A DNA stretch of 64,000 nucleotides from Thalassia testudinum (taxonomy: Eukaryota; Streptophyta; Magnoliopsida; Alismatales; Hydrocharitaceae), in NCBI GenBank assembly GCA_037157565.1, contig JAZHRO010000062.1:7936001-8000000 (forward strand), in the 5' to 3' direction. Under the pieces are notes generated by a model. It did not search any database and had not been told where the DNA came from. It worked only from the letters and a program-made list of their open reading frames with translations. Each line of letters opens with the position of its first letter. Position 1 is the stretch's first letter. Shown piece after piece: positions 23,401-35,049 of this stretch. A program made the position numbers and the translations under genes.

Positions 23401-23865
23401 AAAACCTCTTGGTTGTGCACATTCACACATTCTCAAACAAATCATTAAGGGCACAACCCATTAAGGGCCTATCACATTCCAGAGCACCAATTTCCCAAGC
23501 CTAACTAAAATCAATTAGACATTGGCCCTAAGGATTCATTCGCCCATCGGGATCCAAATTGAGATTATTCACGATTAACCTGCTTATACTAGTTAATATG
23601 ATGTCTAGCTAGGGGAGTAGTGTGAAATGACCGTGGTTGGGGGGTACACTAGGAACCGGAGGCGCAAGCCAAAGGAAGAACCTTCTCCCCAGTCTCTCCT
23701 TCTAACTGGTTGGATTGCCTGGAAATAAGTAGAGTAAATTGTCTATAATCTTAGGATGGGTTCTGAGAGTTAATAGACCTTAGGCTACCCCATCTAAGGA
23801 CAGGCTTGTATTCTTGTGCTACAGGGTTCCCTCTTTTCCCCATCCTTCCGACTTCCTTCCAGTGT
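23401..23865 (+). other. Ath-2 leader, last part
   Basis: Here similarity to the Ath-1 leader resumes: GGGGAGTAGTGTGAAAT, then GGAACCGGAGGCGCAAGCC and AAGGAAGAACCTTCTCCCC (23652-23694), matching 7421-7464 of Ath-1. The GGAAG...CTTCC words can pair. Confidence 0.6.
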
Positions 23866-25640
23866 ATGCTTGGGAGGAGGTCATTGAACCCTAGATTGGA
23901 AGGACCTTTAGACCATTCTAGGAGGCAGAGGTTGAGCTATAGCCAAGCAAATCCCATGGCTGATCAACAACTACCTCCCCCGCCTTCAAACCAGTAGGAG
24001 CCGATTCAGAGGCAGTTGGAAGAATTGCAACGGATGCAACAATGGTTCCAACGCATGCATGGTCAGGGTGCTCAACCCTTGAAGGATTTTTACGATCCTT
24101 AAAACTATGGTGAACGTCTTGATGTCATGATTCCCGTCAGAGACATTGAAATCAAGCCCCAAGTCTTAAGTTTGATTAAGCATTTCATGGGCTTGGCTCG
24201 GAGGACCCATTCCAGCACCTGGAAGATCTGACCATGTTGGTTCAGACCACTAGAGCAAGGAATGTGAATGAAGAGCCAATGATCATGAGGCTTTTCCCCT
24301 ACTCTCTCAGGGATAAGGCCGCACATTGGTACCAAACTATAGGAAGGCCAATTGAAACTTGGGCTAGTCTTAAGTTGGCTTTCTTGAAGAAATTCTTCCC
24401 TATCGGAAGGACCAATGCCTTGCGACGGGCGATTACCAGTTTCGCCCAGCGGCTAGGGGAACCGTTTCATGGTGCCTGGGAGAGATTCCAAGAACTTTTG
24501 AGGAAGTGTCCACACCACGGGGTGCTGAAATGGCAACTCGTACAGATTTTCTATCACGGGTTGGTTGAGCAACTCCGTAATCATGGGACGCCTCCTGCGG
24601 AAGCAATTTCCTCAACAGGGATGCAGATAGCGCATATGACCTGTTTAAGGAAATGAGCAAGAACTCAATTAATCATGCCTCCATGGATGCATTCAACTGG
24701 TCCCAACAACCTAGGTAAAGTGCTAATGAGATCCAAGATTCTCATTCATTTGACAAGGAATTAATTTGTAATAAACTGGATAAAATGGACTTGGTTGCTA
24801 AGAAAATGGAAGAATGGATGCTTGGGAATTCAGGAAACACTTCTTTACCTACTCAATCCCAAAATTCGAGATTCCATTCCTCACGAGCTCCCACGGGGCA
24901 GGAATTCGTGAACCAACTCGATTCGGCTCAACCTGTGAGCTAGGATTTCTCGGAACCATATGGGTTCCAAACTAGGGCCTTTGATCCCAGTTTCTCTGAT
25001 CCTTCCTTCTCTTCATCCTCGTTTTATGAGGATGCATATGCAATGCAGGAGAATGTTAGGTGCAACCCATATTCCAACACTTTTAACTCGGGATGGAGGA
25101 ACCACCCTAACTTCTCTTGGAAAAATCAGGGGCAACAGACCCAATCTCGACCCAGCAACTGTGCATCTCAAAAACCCATGGGTCAGGGTCATGTATACAC
25201 CCAGTTGCTCCCGAGACCGGTTAATCAGCCATCTTAGAATGCCCAACAATCCGCGAGGCAGGCTAATTTGAACCGGCAGATGGTAGAAATGCAAGGGTCC
25301 ATGCTTCAGCTTATGCAACAAATGAAGACATCCTTGGATAACTTGCAATCCGGGTTAATTGCAAACACTCAACAACTTGGATCCCTACCATCTCAACCCG
25401 TACCAAACCCACGTAAAGTGCAAAATCAGGGAAATAGAGCCCAAGGGTACAGGAATCAAAGGGACCCACACGTGCATGCTCAGGTGGTTGAGCAAGGTCC
25501 CTCTTCTTCCTCTTCTGGTTACATGACCAACCAAGGCCCTCCAATCTTCACTAATCCACCTCAAGACCCAAACCCTTATGCCTTTGCAAACTCTATCACC
25601 TTGAGAAGTGGGAAGCAGACCCAGAACCTAGAATTACCTT
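23866..25640 (+). pseudogene. gag: Ath-2 gag (few lesions)
   Basis: Structural Gag. Start at 23866 (MLGRRSLNP), conserved with the other elements; MADQQLPPPP at 23956 is a later in-frame ATG. The capsid-like part has LFPYSLRDKAAHWYQ, KKFFPIGRTNAL and CPHHGVLKWQLVQIFYHGL (24234-24570). The C-terminal part has the NTFNSGWRNHPNFSW box (about 25076-25120) and ITLRSGKQ near 25600, the Gag-protease boundary. Lesions are stops at 23995, 24100, 24716, about 24942 and 25236, and two frame changes near 24200 and 24600. No CCHC knuckle is seen. Confidence 0.88.
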
Positions 25641-26566
25641 CTAGAAGTCAAAATCCTGGGGAGCTTGAGAAAGAGAAGGAGGCTGAAGAAGACAATAAGG
25701 CCCAGGGACCAGAAATTGAAAATTCCACCCTTATCCAGTTCCCTGAGGCCCTATTGAAAACCAAGAAGAAGAAAACCCTAGACAGCAACGAGGAGCTTTT
25801 GAATTTATTCAAGAGTGTAGAGATCAATATTCCACTCCTCGATGCTATTAAGCACATCCTGGCTTATGCTAAATTCTTGAAAGAACTGTGTACCCAAAAG
25901 CATAAGCCGAGAGAACCCATTCCGAGGAAGGTGATTCTCTCTAAGCAGGCAAGTTCTGTAATCCTGCATCACCTTCCTCAAAAGAAGAAAGATCCAGGTG
26001 CCCCCTTAATCTCATGCATTATTGGGGAATACACTTTTGATAGGGCACTATTGGACCGAGGTGCATCCATTAACCTAATCCCAACTTCTATTTATGAGAA
26101 GTTTGGGTTAGGTGAACTCAGGCCAACCTCAGTAATGCTACAATTAGCGGACCGATCGGTCACCACACCGAGAGGCATTATTGAGGATGTAATTGTCAAG
26201 GTCAAGGATTTCTATTTTCCTGTAGATTTCCTTGTTCTCGACATGGATGTACCTAATAATTTGAGGAACACGCCCATCATTCTGGGGCGTCCATTCCTAC
26301 CTATCGCCAAGACCAACATAAACTGTGAAAGCGGCAGTATGGAGATCGCCTTTGGGGATAAGAAATTAACTCTGGATATTTTTAAGGCGATAAGAGGATT
26401 TGAGGATTGTGGATTCATTGAGGAACTCAAGGATCAAGATCTTGAGACGTGTATGACAATCAATGCACTCGAGGACTCCATTAGCTTTAGCGAACCCAAC
26501 CCACAACCATCCTCCATGGTAGACTTGCCACATCCTGAAGAGGTTGTTGATTTTGTTCATTCCTAA
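25641..26566 (+). pseudogene. pol: Ath-2 pol: protease region
   Basis: In frame with Gag. FPEALLKTKKKK and IPLLDAIKHILAYAKFLKEL precede the protease, as in the other Athila elements. The active-site box is DRGAS (26054-26068) where relatives have DLGAS or DIGAS, a Leu-to-Arg change next to the catalytic Asp that would probably impair it. The second half, DFLVLDMDVP and PIILGRPFLP (around 26225-26300), is intact. The frame ends at a TAA at 26564 but continues open beyond it. Confidence 0.88.
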
Positions 26567-27929
26567 CCTCTTCCACTGGATCGTCCTAATGAATCTTCAT
26601 CAGCATCCTCCCTTCCTTCTATTCTAAACCCACCACAGCTGGAATTAAAACCATTGCCCAAAAATTTGAAATATGGGTTCTTAGGACCTGAAAACATGCT
26701 CCTTGTGATTATTAGTGCTGATTTGACTAAGGAGCAAGAATTGAAGTTAATTAAGGTCCTTAAGAACAACAAGGAGGCAATTGGTTGGACCATCCACGAC
26801 CTTAGGGGGATCGAGCCATCTTATTGTAGTCATCGTATTTTCATGGAAGATGGATCCCACCCTTCTTGTGAAATGCAAAGGAGACTAAACCTGAATATAC
26901 GAGAAGTGGTCAAGAAGGAGATAATTAAGTGGCTCAATGCTAGGATTATTTACCTAATCTCAGATAGTCTGTGGGTTAGCCCCATTCAGATTGTACCTAA
27001 GAAGGCAGGAATAACCGTTACGACTAATGAGAAAGGGGAAATCTTCACCACTCATTCAGCTTCTGCTTGGAGAGTTTGTATTGACTATAGGAAGCTGAAC
27101 ACTGCCACTTAAAAGGATCACTTTCCCTTGCCATTCATCGATCAAATCCTTGAAAGGTTAGCTGGGCAAAAATATTTTTGATTCCTGGATAGTTGTTCAG
27201 GATATAACCAAGTCCCTATCCATCCCGAACACCAGGAAAAGACAACCTTCACATGTCCCTACGGAACATTTGCATTCCGTAGAATGTTGTTCGGGCTTTG
27301 CAATGCTCCTACGACTTTTCAAAGGTGCATGATGGCCATCTTTTCTGACATGGTAAGAGATTGTCTTGAGGTGTTCATGGATGATTTCTCCATTTTTAGA
27401 GATTCTTTTGAGTCTTGCCTGGCTAACCTGGAATTGATCCTTCAGAGACGTAACAAAACACGGCTGGTCCTTAGCTGGGAAAAGAGCCACTTTATGACTC
27501 AGGAGGGTATCGTCCTAGGTCACGTGGTTTCTAATCGGGGAATTGAAGTTGATAGAGCTAAGGTAGATGCTATCTCTAGACTTCCTCCACCCACATCCAT
27601 AAAACAGATTCGCTCTTTCCTTGGGCATGTGGGTTTTTATAGAAGATTCATTAAGGATTTCTCAAAGGTTGCTCAACCCTTGAGTAGCCTTTTGGCCAAA
27701 GATGTGCTGTTCGAGTTTGATGAATCATGTCATAAGGCATTTGATTTATTGAAAATGGCCATCACCTGTGCCTCGGTATTGCAACTACCAGTCTGGACAG
27801 CCCCATTTGAAATTATGGCTGATGTATCTAATTATGCCATCGGAGCTGTCTTGGGTCAAAAGATGGAGAAAAAGTCCTCTGTGATTTACTACGCTAACAA
27901 AACTCTGGATGAGAGCTCCACAGTGCTGC
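26567..27929 (+). pseudogene. pol: Ath-2 pol: RT and partial RNase H, truncated
   Basis: Same frame as the protease. ELKPLPKNLKYGFLG (26640-26684) leads to SLWVSPIQIVPKKAG, CIDYRKLNTAT, then TAA at 27110 and TGA at 27179 in FLD-SCSGYNQV, then LFGLCNAPTTFQ and catalytic FMDD (27374-27385). The RT thumb (IVLGHVVSNRGIEVDRAKVD, RSFLGHVGFYRRFIKDFS) is complete. RNase H begins with ADVSNYAIGAVLGQ, where the usual DASD is DVSN, and ends at TLDE, where the Ath-3 LTR starts. Integrase is absent. Confidence 0.9.
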
Positions 27930-29937
27930 TGATGGGAACACCATCATAAACCATAACTAGCTCAGTTTAGTTATTATCAAGGAATAAATGCTCCTACATA
28001 ACTACAGAGAGCCATAATTCATTGCAAAATAATTCTGAGAGAAAGACAAGAAACCAGGGTTAAAACTGTAATTTTACCATCATATCTTGAATGCATTACA
28101 ATCATGAGTTTTTCCAAGGGGTAATTATAGGTCAAATGGTCATAAATATCCAATAAGTGGGTTAGAACAGATAGAAAAGGGTTTCCGCATGTTTTAAGAA
28201 TTAAATGACTTTTGAAACCCTAAGAACAGACCCGCTTAATTAACTGAGGTTTTGGTTAGGATAAAATTCACCTAAACCCTCTAAAATTCATATAAAAATA
28301 TTCTCTAGGGTTTGGTACCTTCAATTTAACCATCAGAACCCGTCTTGACCCAAAATAGAGTCTCAGACTGATATTTGCCCTAATTTGGGTTTTTGCATAA
28401 ATTACCCAATCAAACTTGGTCAAAACCAAAATCCAACTTCACCATTGGATTCCTTAGGTCTAACTAAGGTTTGTACCAAAATTTGGGCCCAATCTGAGAT
28501 CATCTTGACTAAGTTTGCATTTTGGTCCAGTTAGACTTTTTTTATCTCATTTAGATCCTTAGCTTTTTGAATTCCTTGCAAATGGCCCCCTAACTTTATC
28601 ATCGTCTTCACAGAAAGGCCCATGCTGCCATGAATCCTATTCCTACAAACTCTAGCGACCTAAATTTGGCAAGTTCTCGTTGATTCCCTGACGAATCCCT
28701 CTCAAATTTCAAAGGGAAGTTTGGCAAGGAATTCCCTTCCTTTTGAGCCCATTCCCAAGCTCTCAAACTTTCGCATGAGAGATTAGGGTATCCTAGAATT
28801 CCTATCTCCGGCGAAGCTTTCCAAGCTTGGGAAGCTTTCTTCCCAAGCTCAAAACTCCCTCCAAAGGCCTATAAAAGGACCTCCAGATCAAACCGAACTT
28901 CTCAAGCTCGATTTCGGCAGGAAATTCCCCACACTCCTCCTTCCTATTCAGGATGAAAGGCTCCTCGAGCTCCGGCAATTCCTCCTGATCTCCCTCATTG
29001 TTCGTTCGCAATACCAGCGGCGGATTCATCTTCCTTGTCTTCCTTTGCGTCACGCCATACCAGCGAGCGTCTCTCCCTCCGTCTTCCTCGTTGTTTCCTT
29101 CTCACCAGAGTCACCTTCATCTTTGGCACCAGCCATACTACAACTGGTGTCGATTCTGCCCCTCTTTGTTCGCTAATCACCTAGATAAGTTCCCTAACTC
29201 CTTTACTTCATTTACACACCAACCGCACTTCATTTCGACCATCATATCACACAGACCACCTTCACCTCCCTCGGCTCTGACCAAACCACCGGCTAGCCTC
29301 CCCACTCATTCCACTACTCTAAACGTCTCGCCAACCACCACACAGCCTTCGCTACACCACCCTCTTCAAAACGCCCATCCTATTTCACCTTATTACGCCT
29401 CCAAACCATCTGCCGAACACACCCACCTCCGTGCACCAACTCCGACACCGTCCGGCCACCATAGTCACATTCACGACACGTCGCACACACGACCACATCC
29501 ACCGTGCTACAACGAAGCCTGCTAAACCTTCTGACAAGGCCACAAGGCCGTGTTCTTCATTTCAGGTCTTCGCTCCTCCGTCCCCATTGACGAAGCTTCG
29601 AGCGAAGCTAGAAGCCTTGCTCCAGCATCTACAGACCCCAGGCGAAGTCCCAAGCGCAGCGGAGCGTCTCCAAGATTATGAACCAGGGGCCAATTTGGCT
29701 CTTTGACCATGCATTTGACAGCAATCACATGAAGTAGCAGCTGCAGTTGCACATAGAGGAAGGGAGGTGGGATTAGTCTGACCTTGGAAGCTGACAAGCG
29801 CACTCACCTGCATAAATTGAAAAAGTCACATAGGTTGTTCGCCTCAACACGCAAAGGGGGTGAGGTCCCCGCACGCGCCCTCACGCACCGCGCCCGTGAC
29901 ACCTTACATGTAGGTCTGGCCGATCCATATACCTGCC
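27930..29937 (+). repeat. Ath-3 5' LTR, left piece
   Basis: It starts TGATGGGAACACCATCAT. With 35050-35770 it gives about 2.72 kb, equal to the rejoined Ath-5 LTR. The TATA box is at 28870. Segment 29173-29897 has no counterpart in the 3' LTR but is present in Ath-7. A long frame at 28998-29525 (VRNTSGGFIFL...) is open here and partly open in the 3' LTR; I do not call it a gene. Confidence 0.88.
28870..28877 (+). promoter_or_regulatory. Ath-3 LTR TATA box
   Basis: CCTATAAAAGGACC in the 5' LTR. The 3' LTR has GAAAATAAAAGG at 45003 and Ath-7 has CTCTAGAGACTCC, so only this copy keeps a good TATA box. Confidence 0.7.
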
Positions 29938-30199
29938 TGATGAAAACATGTTTATATCACATAAACTATCTATTTATGCATGTTCTTAAGCATAGAATTG
30001 CATCACATACTATAAATATTGCATAAACTGCATCATCTTGCATTTAAGTTCGTCTATATAAAATGTAGGTTAATTGTCTCCTTTTATGGCCAGGAATAAG
30101 GCAACTTGTTAATCGAGACCTCCAATCAAAGATCCAACCATACGGATCTGATCAGGGAAGCGATTGGAGTTCAACAACTCCAAGATCGCCCAAATCGGA
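29938..30199 (+). repeat. Ath-4 5' LTR, truncated
   Basis: TGATGAAAACATG to AAATCGGA aligns with 33306-33568. After this the copies diverge. The missing 1.5 kb of LTR, the PBS and the leader were lost, probably in one internal deletion. Confidence 0.85.
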
Positions 30200-30236
30200 G
30201 TTGTATTGCAGGGCGCCTTTCTTCCTCCCATCTATC

Positions 30237-31831
30237 ATGAATCTTTCCACATTTCATGCACATTCCCGCTCTTTCCCTCCTGTTATGACTTATCCTCAAC
30301 GTAACGATTATCCCGACTCGTACTGTAACCAACCATCTCTTAGTTGGGATAACTCGGATTAGGGATACAGTTCTGGACCTCCGTGTTCGGAGTCAAACCT
30401 TAAACACCATAATTGTGATTTCTATCCTTCTTCAAACCACATCAATTATAGATCACCCCCCTTTCATGGACAACCTAATAAGATCGACAATCAAGAAGGA
30501 TACACTGGCCCTTACCCATCCTCTGAATACACTACCTTTAGGTCATCACCACCTTTTGAACAATCCAAAATGACCTATTATCAGGAAGGGTATCACAAAT
30601 CTCAATTCATTAACTCCTCTACACTGATCCCAAACCTGCCCAACCCTAAACCAAGTTATTTAGTTCAGGTTAACCAGGTCCAAGACAAGGTTTTAGCTAA
30701 CTTGAGGAACACTATACAATCTTTAGAAGTTCAGCTAATACCTTGCATTGAAGAATTGGAGCCCCTGATTGAAATGATTGATGATCTGTACAAGTATTTG
30801 TTGGATTGGCTCCAGGATGTTAAGGATAAGAACCCTGGTGAGTTTCTACTTGGGAAGTTATTGAAACAGAGAATGAGATTTGTGGTTGCTTTAGTTCAAT
30901 CTTGGGATGATTCCCAGGATGAACCCCCTTCAGGAGAGCCAATGTCAGAACTTGCTTAGGCACCTATTGGGGGGGACATGCGTTACGAGGCTGACTAGAT
31001 TGATTTTAAGCAACCAATTAAGGGTGATCTAATTTCTTCACCTGAGATCACTAAGCCGGGGTACGAGGAAACATATGTCTCCATGGATCATAAAGTAATG
31101 GATGATTTTGGGACGTACATTAATACGGATTTAGATTTCTTTGATTCTGAGGGTGAAGATTCAATTTGTGAAATCTTGCGTGAGTTTACAGAACACGATT
31201 TCTATGAGACGATTAGGCTTGTGGAATCGGTTAAATCATTTGATAGCCCAATAACTGAGGAAATTGATCTTATTGGGGCTCACATGATGGATTAGGAATC
31301 ACATTTTCTAAAGGATTCAATTCAATGCCCTGATTGTAAGTTACACCCCATTGAGCTTACTGACGATTCTGTTTTTGCGATAACTAGACCCAAGTCAATT
31401 CTGATACAATCACAACTTTTAGACTTGGAAATTTCGGATGGGTGATTAATATACAAGAGGTCCTGGAATTTGACATTCTAAATGAGGAGGATAAGAGCTA
31501 GGAAATTTTGATTTGGGAAGCAAGCTCCAAAGGAAGTAGAAGATCGAGTCTAAGGGTTCCAATTAATCTGAAACCATCAAACCAGGACCCTTATAACATT
31601 TGCTTTGAGGATGTCCAACCCAAGCACACATTCATTGACTATTCTTTTGAGCTTGATTTCTCTGTAACCCAACTTTTTGGTCTTAGGTTACATCCTCATA
31701 AATTGCAAGCCCGACCCCGCTTACATACTGATCTCAGGTTCTGGGTAATTTTATCCAAAACCTTAGATATTCTCGACCATGGGGTATGGGTCTGCATCAC
31801 AATCTGGCCCACATCTATGGACATCTGCTAG
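30237..31831 (+). pseudogene. Ath-4 acidic ORF of unknown function (degenerate)
   Basis: From ATG 30237 one frame runs to a TGA at 31443 with stops at 30360, 30957, 30996 and 31293, all TAG, then continues in another frame at 31508-31831. The first third is Ser/Pro/Tyr/Asn-rich. The middle has a helical stretch, VQDKVLANLRNTIQSLEVQL and EELEPLIEMIDDLYKYLLDW, which looks coiled-coil-like. The rest is acidic, with DLDFFDSEGED (31134-31166) resembling HDPFFDSDAEAND in Ath-5. No gag, pol or envelope motif, zinc knuckle or membrane segment is seen. I do not recognise the family. Confidence 0.6.
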
Positions 31832-32026
31832 CAGGTCTTAGGTTGCATCTTTTTATTCTGATTCTGACCTACACCTGTGAATTCTTTATTTCTTCTTTGT
31901 ATAGTGTGCCTAGCTGAAGGCACTAAATTTAGCATGTATACAGTCTCTGTTCATCTCAGAGCGGACACATTATTCATGCAATTTAGGTTCTTTCTACTCT
32001 ACACTCTGTTTCATGTCTTTTTAATA

Positions 32027-32064
32027 CAATGAAAACATTGCATTAGATAGGCATGGGGGGGTGG
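32027..32064 (+). promoter_or_regulatory. Ath-4 hairpin plus internal polypurine-like block
   Basis: CAATG-AAAA-CATTG, then TAGGCATGGGGGGGTGG. Same position and order as in Ath-1, Ath-3 and Ath-5. The loop is AAAA instead of AGGA. Confidence 0.6.
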
Positions 32065-32460
32065 ATATTCATCTCTGAATTATTTCGTTAGCTCCGTAGA
32101 TTTGTTTTGTTTTCTTTATATAAAAAAATTGTGGAATTAGGAAAGAGAACTTGGGCTTTAGAAAATTTTCAATCTTAGGAAATAAAACTGTATGATTTGA
32201 ACACGAAGACCCTTCAGGTCTTCGGACTTAATCAGCCTGGGTATCCACTAAAACGTGAATTTGTTTATTGAGTCCTCGCCATCTTGAATTTGATTTCAAT
32301 TTGATTAAATAAGTTGGGGTGATAAGTACATGACTTATCAACCCACCCTCTGATTTGAGGGAACTGTAAGTCTAAGCATCTACACACTATTCACAATGAC
32401 TTGTTGTTCGGCGATTTTAATGGAAATTGGGTAGCTAATGAACCTTCTAGAGTGATATAG

Positions 32461-32747
32461 CTGGCAAGTTATCGTGGGTAACAGCCCATAGGTAGGTTGT
32501 CCAGAGCCCAGTCACAGGACCACTCTTTTCTTTCTACCTCTAAGTAAATCTTAGATCAGGGAAGCCACCTACTTAAAGAAAAAGAAAAAGAAAAGTTCAA
32601 AAAGAAAAGAAAAAGAAAAAAAAAAGAGAAAAAGGAGAAAAGAAAGAAAAAGAAACAAAAGAAATAAGCCACACTTCACCGCATGAGTATGGCTGGCAAG
32701 TTGTCGGTGATAACAGCTCATCGACTGGTTGTCTAGAACCTAGCTCA
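32461..32747 (+). repeat. Two copies of a 55-bp hairpin segment in Ath-4
   Basis: CTGGCAAGTTATCGTGGGTAAC (32461) and CTGGCAAGTTGTCGGTGATAAC (32693), each continuing through CAGC, GGTTGTC and CTAG/CAG words for about 55 bp. Each copy can fold GTTRTC with GRTAAC. Confidence 0.7.
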
Positions 32748-33285
32748 AGAAATGCACTAAAAATTTTGAAACACTTAGGAAGAAGCAGAGAAGTAGAATA
32801 AGTCGGAGAGATATACACTGGATTCACCCTTGTGTTGACCCCATAAAAAATAAAAAGTAGGGAGAAAGCTACCGGTCGTATAGATACACCTTTAGGCAAA
32901 ACTCTTTTTAAGGTCACCTATGGGCATAGAAACCCAAAGTCCATTCTGATTGTCGATCAACGAGTCTATCACTTTCACAAAAAGATGCTTAGAACCTAGG
33001 GTTCTCATCAAGTCTTGGGAGGGTTGAGTTGCCGTAGAAAGCCGCTCTGTAACCCTGAACTCAAAAATCCAAAAAAAAATAGAAAAGAAGAAAAAGAGAA
33101 AAAGAGATCCCTCTTTGAATAAGGCGAGAACTTGAGGCGGTCTACATTTTAGCAGATACCCGGGTGTTATTGTGTCTCTATAGTTCAGGTCCTAGTTGAA
33201 ATCCCTAAGTGTTGAAAAGAACTATTGCCCAAGAAATCTGACTTAATTCTCTTATAAATAGCATATAGTTTTGCTAGGAACTAGC

Positions 33286-33305
33286 AAAAGATAGGCATGG
33301 AGCTG
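33286..33305 (+). promoter_or_regulatory. Ath-4 polypurine tract
   Basis: AAAAGATAGGCATGGAGCTG lies directly before the 3' LTR TGATG. Confidence 0.65.
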
Positions 33306-34251
33306 TGATGTAAACATGTTTATATCACATAAACTGTCTATTTATGCGTGTTCTTAAGCATAGAATTGCATCACATACTATAAATATTGCATAACATGCA
33401 TCAGCTTGCATTTAGGTTACTCTATATAAAATGTAGGTTAATTGTCTCCTTTTATGACCAAGGATAGGGCAACTTGTTAATCAGGTACTCGGATCGAAGA
33501 TCCAATCGTACGAATCTGATCAGAGCAGCGATTGGAGTTCAACGACTCCAAGATCGCCCTGATCGGACATCTGTAGCACCAGATAGAGATCGAGGAACCC
33601 TAAAGATCAAGGGACAAGATGGTACCACTCCGCACTTCAGATAACAAATCCATCCACACGGATCGGTTCGGATCAACGATCACAGCCTAATGGCGTGAAA
33701 ATCGATCCAATCTGACATCCGTAGCACCATCTGCAACACAGAAGATGGATGGCCAAGATGGCATCGGTTGGGCAGCTGGGATGGCACCACGTGGCGCCAT
33801 CCCAGCTGCCCAACCGACCCCAAGGACCAGCCTCCACTTCTATTCTTCACCTGCTCGACGAATATCCACCATTGGATGCCCATCCAATGGTTGCAAGCAT
33901 GCGCGCCTTAAATCATCCGCGCGACAAAGTCGCTGCCGCAGCACAGCGGTCGAGCGCGTTGCGTGAGCACGCAACGCGTGTTCGATTCCGCTTCTGTAGC
34001 GCGCGGGCGAATTATCTCAACCGTGCAATTGGCAGCGAACACTACGGATCAACCAATAGTGCCCATGTGAGATCAGACGCATAATGTGCACGCCCGATCG
34101 CACGTGGGTGCACGGTGAAGGTGCAAAGGCGTTGGCAAGGAGCGTTTTAAGCTGTCTGATCTTGAGATCAGACTACTGAGCACGTGCAAACGTGCATGGG
34201 CATTAAGGTAGCCAGAGGCGAGGAGGCGTACGCATGTCAGCCACGTTCAAT

Positions 34252-34283
34252 CCTTTAGTGACGGATAAATCCATCACTAAAGG
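34252..34283. repeat. Inverted repeat upstream of the Ath-4 TATA box
   Basis: CCTTTAGTGA and TCACTAAAGG 10-bp arms with an inner GGAT/ATCC pair. It lies about 57 bp upstream of TATAAAAGG at 34340. Confidence 0.75.
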
Positions 34284-34339
34284 TCCTGAATTAATGTTTT
34301 TGATATTGTAATGACCAAAATGCCCCCACTCCTTACAAC

Positions 34340-34348
34340 TATAAAAGG
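34340..34348 (+). promoter_or_regulatory. Ath-4 LTR TATA box
   Basis: ACTATAAAAGGAGACCC, a standard plant TATA context, followed by a CT-rich leader. Confidence 0.7.
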
Positions 34349-35049
34349 AGACCCATACCCTAGGAATTTCTCATCCCTTCTCTTCTCTCACCCCTTCCAA
34401 AGCTCTAAGAGCTTGTCCCACACTTAGGATGCTCCTCTATATTCGAAATCTTAATTTTTCCACCTTTGTCCCCCTTCGTGGAGCATCCTGCGGTTGTCCT
34501 CTCTCTACATTCAGGAAGTAGATCCCGTGATGATGATGACATGCTGCTTCATTCCCATTCCTCCAGCTTCATCCTCCTTCTCACTCTATTCCCCGTCTTC
34601 CAGGCATTGTTCCGTCCGGCTCATCCTCCAAGCGATCATCGAGGATACTTCTCTCTCCATTCTTTTTACTGCTTTCTAGAGTAGAGTTACCGCTTTCTAG
34701 TATAGATTTCCCGCTTTCTAGTCGTAATGAGCAGTGTAATGAACAATTTCTGATAATGAAATCCATGTTTATTCTACATCCCTTTTGCTTTTATTTGTAA
34801 TATTCTCTCTCTCTTCTATTTATTATTTGTTAAATAAATAACTAGTTTTCGACTAGCTACTCTATTTCATGACAAAAAAAATAAAACACGTATTTTTAAT
34901 TAAATGACCGCCTCCCTGCATTCAACCCGAAACTTCTTTACGGATTTTTTAGTATAAATTTTATCTATTGAACGGATTTCTTCGCGACTCGAACTACAAC
35001 GACGGGTTTTCAAATCCAACTCTGAACGTGTAGTTTTTCTCCTTCAACA

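Larger units (their letters stand above)
16784..27929 (+). mobile_element. Ath-2: Athila-lineage retrotransposon, interrupted in RNase H
   Basis: It has a 5' LTR (16784-18355), PBS (18359), a leader carrying a foreign insertion, gag (23866) and pol to RNase H. At 27930 an Ath-3 LTR begins just after the TLDE motif. Neither the rest of pol nor a 3' LTR is found in the window. It is the best preserved coding unit here: from 25043 to 27929 one frame holds with four stops. Confidence 0.87.
31832..33285 (+). other. Ath-4 3' non-coding region
   Basis: It starts with GAAGGCACTAAATTTAGC, the post-coding motif of this lineage. It has the CAATG-AAAA-CATTG hairpin plus TAGGCATGGGGGGG block (32027-32064), a duplicated hairpin segment (32461-32514 and 32693-32747) and purine tracts (32577-32665 and 33068-33105). 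Confidence 0.7.
29938..35049 (+). mobile_element. Ath-4: non-autonomous Athila-related element nested in the Ath-3 LTR
   Basis: A truncated 5' LTR (29938-30199), a single decayed ORF (30237-31831), a non-coding tail, a polypurine tract and a full 3' LTR (33306-35049). There is no PBS, leader, gag or pol. The flanking pentamers are CTGCC and CCACC; the empty site in the Ath-3 3' LTR (45330-45345) reads CCGCC, so each copy differs from it by one CpG transition. The two LTR stretches differ at roughly one base in ten by eye, so the insertion is not recent. Confidence 0.85.
33306..35049 (+). repeat. Ath-4 3' LTR (about 1.74 kb)
   Basis: TGATGTAAACATG to CTTCAACA. It contains a 32-bp inverted repeat (34252-34283) and a TATA box at 34340. 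It is related to the Ath-2 LTR in layout and in some sequence. Confidence 0.85.

Noticed and set aside
32597..32917. 106-residue minus-strand frame rich in Phe and Ser
   Set aside because: It reads through a purine tract, giving poly-Phe; low-complexity artefact.
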